Of a stretch of 32,621 nt of DNA, positions 25,797 through 32,621 are shown piece by piece. Location: positions 733,668 through 766,288 of the forward strand of contig BFEA01000026.1 in NCBI GenBank assembly GCA_003427395.1. The letters are read 5' to 3'. The notes under the pieces are model-generated. The model was not told where the DNA came from, ran no database searches, and worked only from the letters and a program-made list of their open reading frames with translations. Position 1 is the stretch's first letter, and each line of letters starts with the position of its first letter. Source of the DNA: Chara braunii (lineage: Eukaryota; Streptophyta; Charophyceae; Charales; Characeae). The translations under genes were made by a program, and so were the position numbers.

Positions 25797-25858
<62 letters not shown>
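25500..25858. repeat. CACA-rich DNA, then (AC)n and (GA)n, with one ambiguous base
   Basis: Irregular CACACGCAC sequence leads into pure (AC)n (about 25707-25744) and (GA)n (25744-25858). A single N at 25796 breaks the GA phase, a likely join or consensus failure inside the repeat. Confidence 0.95.
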
Positions 25859-25861
<3 letters not shown>

Positions 25862-25924
25862 TGGGGTTGGTGGCCGTCCTTGCCATGGATGTGGAGTTAC
25901 ACCTGTTGAACCAGACTTCGAAAG

Positions 25925-26000
25925 TAGTTGAAGTTTAAACCACCACTACCTCTGATCCTGTTTTTGCCGAACCTGAATTTCGCTGCACACCGAGTTTTGC
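25925..26000 (+). repeat. R3 fragment
   Basis: GTTTAAACCACCACTACCTC then TTTTTGCCGAACCTGAATTT resembles the R3 block at 17600. Confidence 0.55.
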
Positions 26001-26019
26001 TGAGCCTGGGTCCCACTGT

Positions 26020-26600
26020 ATTTTCTTTTCTGGTGCTCATGACAGTTGCATCCCAAAAATAACAAGGAAAAGAAGAAGAAGATGAAGAAGAAGAAGAAGA
26101 AGAATAGGAGGAAGAAGAAGAAGAAGAAGAAGAAGAAGAAGAATCGGAAGAAGAAGAAGAAGAAGAAGAAGAAGAAGAAGAAGAACGCCTTGATAACAAT
26201 CAGATACATTCTATGAAGAAGAACGCCTTGATAACAATCAGATACATTCTATGAAGAAGAACGCCTTGATAACAATCAGATACATTCTATGAAGTGCTAG
26301 TGAGACTGCGCCCTCAGTGAGGGTGTCTGTCCGATGAACAGCAGATGAATAAAGAAAAAAGAAAGCATCCCTTACTTGACTGGTGCTCATTACAGGTGCA
26401 TCCCAAAAATAACAAGGAAAAGAAGAAAAAGAAGAAGAAGAGGAAGAAGAAGAAGAGGAAGAAGAATCGGAAGAAGAAGAAGAAGAAGAATGCCTTGATA
26501 GCCAGCAGATACATTCTATGAAGTGCTAGTGAGACTGCGCCCTCAGTGAGGGTGTCTGTCGGATGAACAGCAGATGAATAAAGAAAAAAAAAAGCATCGG
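26020..26600 (+). repeat. Composite repeat with (GAA)n, 38-bp triplication and duplicated tail
   Basis: GGTGCTCATGACAGTTGCAT then AACAAGGAAAAG leads into (GAA)n (26068-26185). A 38-bp unit starting GAACGCCTTG follows at 26183, 26221 and 26259. The tail GTGCTAGTGAGACTGCGCCC then TCAGTGAGGGTGTCTGTC and AGCAGATGAATAAAGAAAAA follows. The whole head-(GAA)n-tail order then recurs at about 26382-26590 with a shorter (GAA)n and one 38-bp unit. The A-rich 3' end suggests a retroposed SINE-like element, but no A or B box is visible. Confidence 0.85.
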
Positions 26601-26639
26601 TTATGCTGTGATCGCGGTCGGATACACGACGCTACAGTT

Positions 26640-26880
26640 CTAGTGTGAGTACGAGCTGAGTGACGCAGTCGGTTGCCCCGCGTGGATTATGCCGTGCCTC
26701 GCGGGCGGGGCACTACAAGAACATGAAAAGAAGAAAAGAAAAAAAACGGAAACAACAGCACTTGCATTCCACACTTGGTTAGTGGCCATATACATTCCTG
26801 AAAGCACTGGTGCGACTTCCACCTCCGTGAGGGCCTTCCCCGACGACGTCGCTGGACTCTAAAGTTCTTAGTTTTTTTTT
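26640..26880 (+). repeat. Diverged relative of the preceding composite repeat
   Basis: ATACATTCCTGAAAGCACTG, GTGCGACTTCCACCTCCGTG, AGGGCCTTCCCCGACGACGT parallels the ATACATTCTATGAAGTGCTA...GTGAGGGTGTCTGTC tail. A T-run follows at about 26872-26887. Confidence 0.6.
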
Positions 26881-27057
26881 TTTTTTTCCCCTTACGGCAT
26901 GCCGAGCCTCCATGGGACCTTAAGTTTATGGCATTAGGATATCACACTTTTCCCAACCCTGAGAAAGGTAGTGGTGGTTTAAGGAGGTTTAAAAAGCCGT
27001 TAGTTGGAGAATCCAACAAAGGCTACACCCAAGGTGGAATGGACAGATTTATGGAGT

Positions 27058-27272
27058 TGTGAGATATCTCTGCTACAGGCTGAACTTGAACAACATTGCT
27101 ATTGGGATGGCTTGAACAACATGGGTGTAGTTCGGCCCGTAGCAGACATATCTCACAGTCCCAAATTCTCCCAATCCCATAAAAGCCACTGGGATGGCTT
27201 GAACAACATTGTTATTGGGAGGAACCTGCTGTCTCCATCTACTAGAGATTATGGGATTGGCAGAATTTGGGA
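27058..27272. mobile_element. Two interleaved inverted repeats with tripled GGCTTGAACAACAT
   Basis: TGTGAGATATCTCTGCTAC (27058-27076) pairs with 27139-27157 (one mismatch). The 24-base segment at 27159-27182 (core AAATTCTCCCAATCCCAT) pairs with 27249-27272 (one mismatch). GGATGGCTTGAACAACAT-type words occur at about 27107 and 27192. Adjacent foldbacks or one complex element. Confidence 0.75.
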
Positions 27273-27300
27273 CTCCGTGAAAATCATGACGAAGTTAGCC

Positions 27301-27700
27301 TAAACATCCGTATTTCGGAGGGAGACTACATGAAAATCATCACTGAGTTATTTTCCTGTTCGCTATGTCTCCAATTCCGAATGGCCTGAGACAGGTGAAA
27401 GTTGATTTTCCATCCTGAATCCTGATCTATGAAGACTTGCAGAAATGTTCACAGTGCGATATGCTCTTCTACTCAGGTGGCATTACGTGAATCACCACTT
27501 AACAATCCACATTGAGTGCAATTCTTCAACAGTCCCAAGGGTTTTGCTATATGCCTGAAGTACTAGCAACACTTATTCTGTATGAATTAATTCAGTGTTT
27601 GATGAAAACCTCTTCCTATTGCCTGTCTGAATTCTTGGTCTTTTCTGTTCAACTCTTCTTATGCCACGTGCCTCTTACTACCTCCTCCTGAACTGCTTTG
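27301..27700. other. No gene seen
   Basis: Mixed sequence grading into pyrimidine-rich DNA. TGAAAATCATGACGAAGTTA (27279) and TGAAAATCATCACTGAGTTA (27330) are a local duplication. Confidence 0.55.
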
Positions 27701-27731
27701 CTCCCGGTCTCCCTGCTGCCCCCCAACTGCT

Positions 27732-28250
27732 TTGCTCCTGTCTCTCTACTCTACTCAACTCTCCACTCCTCTATTGCATTCGCTCTACTCTCTGCTCTCT
27801 ACTTTCTATTACCTACTCTACTTTTACTCTACTCTACTCTACTCTACTCTACTCTACTCTAGTCTTTTTTCTGTACTATCTGCGCCCCTCTCTTCTCTTT
27901 ACTACTCTCTACAGTCCTCTACGCTACTCTGCACTCTCTATGCTCCTCTCTACTCTACTCTTAGTTCTCTACTGTCTACTCTACTCTCTGTACTCTCTAC
28001 TCTGCTCTCAACTCTCTACTCTCTCGTACACGACGCGGATTTCTACACTCTACTCCCTACTCTCTACCGTCTACTCTCTACTCCAGTCTCTAGACTACTC
28101 TCTCCTCTTCTGTCTACTCCCTCCTCTCTCCTCTACTCTACTCTCTACTCTACTCTCTACGCTCCACTCTGTTCTCTCCTCTCTAGTGTCTACTCTCTAC
28201 TCCACACTCTCTACTCTCCTCTCTACTGTCCTACTCTACTGTCCTCTCTA
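27732..28250 (+). repeat. CTACT/CTCTA pyrimidine-rich minisatellite
   Basis: About 500 bp of CTACTCTCTACTC-type units with pure (CTACT)n near 27829-27860. Long Leu/Ser/Tyr ORFs (up to 216 codons) are repeat artefacts. A break in the pattern (CGTACACGACGCGGATTTC) sits at about 28026. Confidence 0.95.
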
Positions 28251-28660
28251 GACCACCGCTACCTTGGACCCTCCTTTTGCCCCGGTGAGTTTCTGCTGTG
28301 TGCCAAGGGCAAAACGAACTGGTGCAGTCTTTTTTTTTCTTTGGTGGTTGGCGCCGCCAACGAAGAACTTCTGGGAGGCTGAGGGCAAAACGAACCAGCG
28401 CGACATTTTTTTGTTGTTCTGATGGCAGATTTCTACTGCATTATTCACAAAAGGAATCAATGCTAATATACAAGCTCTTTTAATAGGTAATAGCTATGCA
28501 TAAGGCAAAATGAACTGCTGTGCTCTTTTTTTTCTTCTTTTGGCTGACGGTGTCGCCAGCCAAAAAGGTGGGGAGGACGAGCCCCTTGGTGGTCCACTTT
28601 GGTGCTGTAGTTTGACTGGGAGAGGTAGTGGTGGTGTAAAGAAAAAAACACATTTGGGGA
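28251..28660 (+). repeat. Diverged tandem repeat around GGGCAAAACGAAC
   Basis: GGGCAAAACGAACTGGTGCA (28307), GGGCAAAACGAACCAGCGCG (28383) and GGCAAAATGAACTGCTGTGC (28503) are each followed by a T-run and GGC-rich hairpins (TGGTTGGCGCCGCCAACG; TGGCTGACGGTGTCGCCAGCC). R3-like flanks lie at both ends (GACCACCGCTACC; GGTAGTGGTGGTGTAA). Confidence 0.7.
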
Positions 28661-28985
28661 GCTGTGGAGTGAGGGCCTTTATCCTTTCCTTGAAAAATTC
28701 ACCTGGGAAAAAACAAAACAAAATGGAAACATTCCCGTCATGTGTTTGACAAGCCGTGGAAGCCAAGTCTATTAGCAAATGACACTGAATACCCAATGGG
28801 ATTATGGGCGCACTGGTGAATAAAACTGTACACAATCGGAACAGATTGTAGCAACGGTGTGCACGATGCAAGACAGGATGCGACAGGTGTAGGACAGGCT
28901 GGCACTACCTGCATGTATCTGACCACAAGTAGGGGTTGTGACACAATCATGTCCAGGGCTGATCCGAAGTAGTCCTAGTGGAACG
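28661..28985. other. No gene seen
   Basis: Mixed sequence with no recognised domain, repeat or structure. Confidence 0.5.
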
Positions 28986-29315
28986 GTCTAGTTGCACTAC
29001 TCGCCATCCATCAACCTCTGTGACTGATTGCTGGCGAGTTAGAAAGTTGAAAATTGTGGCGAGTTGGAGGTGTGGTTGTCCCTAAGGTTTTGTCGGCTAG
29101 ATCTCCAGCTGCAAGGCCGAGAACTTGTGAAGAGGTGGTTTTGTGGAGGGTGGAGGGGTCGCAAGGATGACCCTCCACAAAACAGCAGGAGTGCAACCTG
29201 GGAGCTCGCCGCACTCTGCGGTGCTGAAAAAAAAAAACTCACCAAAGTTTGGTGAGTGCGTCCAACCGTGCACCCACTTGCCAATTTGGCAGATGGCAAG
29301 TAGTGCGACTAGGAC
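28986..29315. mobile_element. FB-3 foldback-ended element, about 330 bp
   Basis: Left end GTCTAGTTGCACTACTCGCC then ATC, right end GATGGCAAGTAGTGCGACTA then GGAC, reverse complements apart from three positions. An inner perfect 13-bp stem TTTTGTGGAGGGT (29139-29151) and ACCCTCCACAAAA (29170-29182) is also present. Confidence 0.8.
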
Positions 29316-29540
29316 CTAACACAAGGAAGCAACGCCTACCTGGCATGATAAGGAGGAAAAAAGGAAAAGAAGCCAGACCGCGTAGTGAAGTGGCGGAGCT
29401 TGGCGACTACGTATGGCTAGTAGTGCAACTAGGACCTAATACAAGGAAGCAACACCTACCTGACATGATTTGGAAGAAAAAAAAAAAAAGAAGGAAAAAG
29501 AAGTGAGGCCACGTAGTGAAGTGGCGGAGCTTGCCAACTG
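29295..29540 (+). repeat. 120-bp tandem duplication
   Basis: AGGACCTAA.ACAAGGAAGCAA begins at 29311 and 29431. Each copy runs through CCTACCTG.CATGAT, an A/G tract and GTAGTGAAGTGGCGGAGCTTG. The second copy starts with another FB-3-type end (TAGTAGTGCAACTAGGAC). Confidence 0.92.
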
Positions 29541-30164
29541 CCCAAGTAATTGGGTCGGCATGCACTCATGTGCTGCTGAAGTGCCGACGACCGGTACTCC
29601 CTGTTTATGGGGTTTTTATATCTACATGAATGATTTATTAAGTATTTTGCAAATTGCCTTTGTAACTGATGAAAGGAGGTCCTGACAGCCAAGCTCCCAA
29701 CTCACATGGATTCTTTGTTCCTGGGCATTCACTTTGTGAATCCACGGTTTTGGGAAACGAAGTTGACAGGGAAGACACAGACCTTGGAACCTTCGTACAC
29801 TGACCAACGAATGTGCGCATGAACGTCCCTCTAGAACTCGGAAAGATATATAGCAGCCATACTTTGTATTTACTATTTTTTGGATTTGGTGAATGTTGTG
29901 GCAATGCCGCTTGCTCACTGATGGCCTGGAAGCAACTGGGAAAGTTACCGAACTTGGCACGTTGTATGATGTGGAATCACAGCAGGCTCTGCCAAGATGG
30001 TGACAAGTGTTGTCCTCTCACAAGATAACTGCCACCCAGACCATGTGAGCGATATTACTGAACCAATCATGTCGAGTTCTTCACAAGATTCCCAAGAAGA
30101 AAAAGAAAAACAGGCTGGCCGGTCTACTCAGAACACGGCAGAAATTGGGACAAACAGTTTTTTT
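29541..30164. other. No gene seen
   Basis: Mixed sequence. GAACGTCCCTCTAGAACTCG then GAAAGATATATAGCAGCCAT at 29821 faintly resembles the FB-1 core. Confidence 0.45.
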
Positions 30165-30471
30165 CTGAGGGAATACTCACAGTAGGATCTCATCTTCTCA
30201 CCCCTGGACGTGATTGGTATTGGATACTACTAACCGCAGGCCATAATTGAAGTCACATTCATCCAGTAAAGTCCTGTGAGTATGCTCTCATGCTATAGCC
30301 TGTGGGTATTTTTAACAAACACTTTCCTCTCAGGGAATATTGACAATAGGACCTTATTTTCTCAGCTTTGGACGGAATTGCGGCTGGATGCGCCAACGGT
30401 GCTCTGTAATTGCAGTCACATACATCCAGAAAAGTCCTACTGTGAGTATGCCCTCATGCTCACCTGTGGCT
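30165..30471 (+). repeat. Diverged direct duplication, offset 164 bp
   Basis: GGGAATACTCACAGTAGGAT to GTCCTGTGAGTATGCTCTCA (30169-30290) is echoed by GGGAATATTGACAATAGGAC to CCTACTGTGAGTATGCCCTC (30333-30456), both containing a TCACAT.CATCCAG.AAAGTC phrase. Confidence 0.75.
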
Positions 30472-30945
30472 GCTTATACGTGTGCCCTCTTGGGTTTGCG
30501 GTTAGGGTTTCTGAGGGGACCCTACCACATGCACTTCCAAGTCCTGGACCTTTTTCAGGGTCTTCGACTTTCTTTGATGTATCTAATCGGATTCTTCGCC
30601 GGATTCTGCTCAGTGATGTCCGGTGTGAAGGTGGTGGTTTATGCCCAATTTTTTGGGGAGCCAGCCAATTTCGGGGGCATTGGGCTCTCACCTTCATGGA
30701 TATATATGGTGGCAAAAATGGTTTGATGTAGGCAAGGAAGCTGGAACTGTCAGTATGCCTTTACACACTGCTAACTCCTGAAAGTGCCAGTGCAGTGGAC
30801 CCAAAATTGCCGAACCAAAATTTGGTGTGCCTGAATGAAGGAAACCAGTCCTTGCCAGGCTGGTGTATTGAAAGTGATGCCTTCTTGTATTCTGCCATAA
30901 GTTTTGGAGGAGGGGGCTTCATCAGGACCTTGGGGGACTGACCCA
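30472..30945. other. No gene supported
   Basis: Open in two plus frames for about 300 bp (to 30731), but no domain is recognisable and the frames cross the duplication at 30333. GAGGGGACCCTACCACATGC resembles a block of R1. Confidence 0.5.
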
Positions 30946-31117
30946 CTACCTTCTTCCCCCGAACATATAACGCATATGCATTGTAAATGAATACAACACA
31001 TAGGGTGTGTTGGTGCGTTCTATTCGAACACAACGCATATGCATTCTGTTTGATTTTTTTTGTTTTTCGAAAACTGTAATACAACGCGTGTGCGCTATGT
31101 TTGGGGGAAGAAGGTAG
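30946..31117. mobile_element. FB-2 foldback element, copy with different interior
   Basis: Ends CTACCTTCTTCCCCCGAACA and TGTTTGGGGGAAGAAGGTAG are reverse complements apart from one position. The interior carries AACGCATATGCATT twice plus a related AACGCGTGTGCGCT, unlike the element at 11403, which shares only the ends. Confidence 0.85.
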
Positions 31118-31269
31118 CAGACGGATTACACCACGAGTTGAGGCGAGCCTATTTTGCAGAACCGGATTTGACACGAACCCTGACCTTCCCAGTCTGAGAG
31201 TAGTAAAGCCGGTACATTGGAAGTGCAGCCTTGGGGTGTACCTCCCCAAGGTTTCAAAGGAGGGGGCTC
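31118..31269 (+). repeat. Diverged relative of the following unit
   Basis: GCCTATTTTGCAGAACCGGA and GACCTTCCCAGTCTGAGAGT parallel GCCTGTTTGCAGAACCAGAC and GGCCTTCCCAGCCTGAATGG in the next unit. Confidence 0.65.
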
Positions 31270-31543
31270 GCACCGGTGGTTAAAGCCACTAGTACTCCAG
31301 GGTTACCGGCCAACTACCAGGTGGATGACACAACTAAACTGGCAGAGCCTGTTTGCAGAACCAGACTGACACTGACTGTGGCCTTCCCAGCCTGAATGGT
31401 TGGGCCTGGCATGTCATAATGAGAATGGGCAACCATATGCATTTGGCTTTTGATGTTTTGATGTTTTTCACTGACGATGTTGGCATTTTGCATTGCAGGA
31501 GATGAGAAGTAAAGGAAATTCGCCAGTTTTGGGGCACTCTATA
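31270..31543 (+). repeat. Left copy of a 270-bp duplication created by a library junction
   Basis: Matches 31591-31861 at a constant offset of 321 bp. It appears identical for about the first 235 bp. Differences are confined to the last 40 or so (GATGAGAAGTAAAGGAAATT against GATGAAAAGAAAAGGAAATC, and GCACTCTATATATA against ACCTCTTATAATTT), the pattern expected of a low-quality read end. Confidence 0.95.
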
Positions 31544-31547
31544 TATA

Positions 31548-31585
31548 CTGTCTCTTATACACATCTAGATGTGTATAAGAGACAG
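31548..31585. other. Nextera mate-pair junction: two head-to-head Tn5 mosaic ends (artefact)
   Basis: CTGTCTCTTATACACATCT (31548-31566) abuts its exact reverse complement AGATGTGTATAAGAGACAG (31567-31585). Each is the 19-bp Tn5 mosaic end, and the joined form is the circularisation junction of transposase-made mate-pair libraries. Translated it gives the contaminant strings SYTHLDVYKRQ and MCIRDS. It is not host DNA. Confidence 0.98.
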
Positions 31586-31590
31586 GGCCT

Positions 31591-31861
31591 GCACCGGTGG
31601 TTAAAGCCACTAGTACTCCAGGGTTACCGGCCAACTACCAGGTGGATGACACAACTAAACTGGCAGAGCCTGTTTGCAGAACCAGACTGACACTGACTGT
31701 GGCCTTCCCAGCCTGAATGGTTGGGCCTGGCATGTCATAATGAGAATGGGCAACCATATGCATTTGGCTTTTGATGTTTTGATGTTTTTCACTGACGATG
31801 TTGGCATTTTGCATTGCAGGAGATGAAAAGAAAAGGAAATCCCCCAGTTTTGGGGACCTCT
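31591..31861 (+). repeat. Right copy of the junction-created duplication
   Basis: See 31270. This copy continues into a poly-C tract and probably unique sequence. At least one of the two is redundant in the assembly. Confidence 0.95.
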
Positions 31862-31872
31862 TATAATTTTTT

Positions 31873-31898
31873 CCCCCCCCCCCCCCCCCCCCCCCCCC
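31873..31898. repeat. Poly-C of 26 bases
   Basis: Uninterrupted C homopolymer directly after the duplicated block, preceded by a T-run. It could be real or also an artefact of the same library problem. Confidence 0.9.
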
Positions 31899-32621
31899 GG
31901 AACTATAGCTATGGCACCCAGTAGGCCGAACCTTATCACCCTCCATGTGAAATGGTGGCAACATCGCTTCATGGTGGACTGGTGAGTTAACACCAGTTCT
32001 TTCGGGCCTCTTTTTTCGAGGCTAAGAATGTCCTGCAAGGAATATGAGTGTGAACGATATACAAAGAACCAAGTTGCGAAATCACACATATGTCTGAGTA
32101 GTCGTGTACAAGCAGAGAGCACAAATGCATTGAGAATCCATCCAAATAGAGCAATACAATGAAGTAATGAGCCAATGTTCAAGCCCGTAGGCCACCAACA
32201 CAGTATCCAAAGTCGCTCTTCTCTGTCTGGCGCCCAGCGCCCAGCCTACTCTATTCACCATTCCTACTTACAGCTGTGTTCCCGCAACAGGCTCACGTCG
32301 ACTATCGAACACCAATGTACATGATGTCAACACCATAACCGAACTCTCTCTTCATGCACCAGGTACGTATCTCGTCACCCTCATCAGACCTTGATACCCC
32401 ACACTTCGCCTCCGTCCCTGAAGACCACCAGATCACCCACTGACCCCCTGGCGCCCAGCAGCCCGGCTATGGCTGCCTGCGCCCCTCTTCACCTCCACGC
32501 GCCACGTCAGCACCCTTGGCCGCAGTGCAGCATCAAGCAGTAGCGCAGCAGCACTTCCGCATTGCCTACGCAGGCCAGAATACCCTGCCTGGGCTGCCTT
32601 GCTTCCTATATGGAAGTGGCA
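31899..32621. other. No gene supported; C-rich at the right end
   Basis: From 32210 the DNA becomes C-rich and more gene-like in composition, with a donor-like CAGGTACGT at about 32362. CTGGCGCCCAGC occurs at 32228 and 32447; TGGCGCCC could be a retroviral-type primer binding site, but no LTR is visible. The window ends before anything can be confirmed. Confidence 0.4.

Noticed and set aside
27661-28382. Long Leu/Ser/Tyr-rich plus-strand ORFs
   Set aside because: They are translations of the CTACT pyrimidine minisatellite; two frames are open simultaneously with the same bias.
30276-30731. 151-codon plus-strand ORF as a gene
   Set aside because: It crosses a diverged direct duplication, a second frame is also open, and no domain is recognisable.
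31334-31690. ORFs starting MCIRDS or containing SYTHLDVYKRQ
   Set aside because: These are translations of Tn5 mosaic-end adapter sequence.
32228-32470. LTR retrotransposon primer binding site at TGGCGCCC
   Set aside because: The word occurs twice in C-rich DNA with no adjacent LTR end, polypurine tract or gag-pol frame in the window.

Overview
The window reads as a repeat-saturated intergenic stretch of a large eukaryotic nuclear genome. Reasons: a PIF/Harbinger-type transposase, tRNA-derived SINE heads with internal A and B boxes, several families of short terminal-inverted-repeat (MITE or foldback) elements, abundant microsatellites and homopolymers, and no sign of compact gene order, ribosome binding sites or operons. 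A charophyte or plant-like host with a bloated genome (something like Chara) is my best guess, but this rests on general impression only. I see no convincing host gene. The only well supported protein-coding gene is the transposase at 264-1511 on the minus strand. A 42-codon gag-like fragment (14465-14593, minus) and two unrecognised ORFs (1646-1900 and 4874-5551, plus) are weak.

Layout. 1-2300: (TA)n/(GA)n, then the Harbinger transposase and flanks. 2300-5550: low complexity, three copies of a MITE family here called FB-1, a dispersed repeat carrying a nested foldback insertion, and an uncertain ORF. 5550-10320: more FB-1, a 170-bp tandem duplication, a 132-bp repeat apparently split by insertions, and several copies of a GC-terminal element called the AGGCTACC family. 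10320-12430: foldbacks, minisatellites, and three hammerhead-ribozyme-like motifs in a retrozyme-like repeat. 12540-19190: another AGGCTACC copy, poly-C tracts, an FB-1 copy with an internal long palindrome, the gag fragment, a 570-bp inverted-repeat element and tandem repeats, ending at a 295-base assembly gap. 19489-25860: three tRNA-like SINE heads and further foldbacks, ending in (AC)n/(GA)n. 25860-32621: (GAA)n-linked repeats, a CTACT pyrimidine minisatellite, foldbacks FB-2 and FB-3, and at 31548-31585 an unmistakable sequencing-library artefact: two head-to-head Tn5 mosaic ends between two copies of the same 270 bp.

How it fits together. Most DNA here is non-autonomous mobile sequence. 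The foldback families share termini but differ inside, as expected if they are mobilised in trans by DNA transposases. The Harbinger transposase is the only such enzyme present, but I see no terminal match that ties it to any foldback family. The hammerhead-bearing repeat is the most biologically interesting item; its catalytic core is canonical in two of three copies, but helix I pairs poorly next to the cleavage site. The Tn5 junction is the most consequential technical finding, because it means the last 1.3 kb is misassembled.
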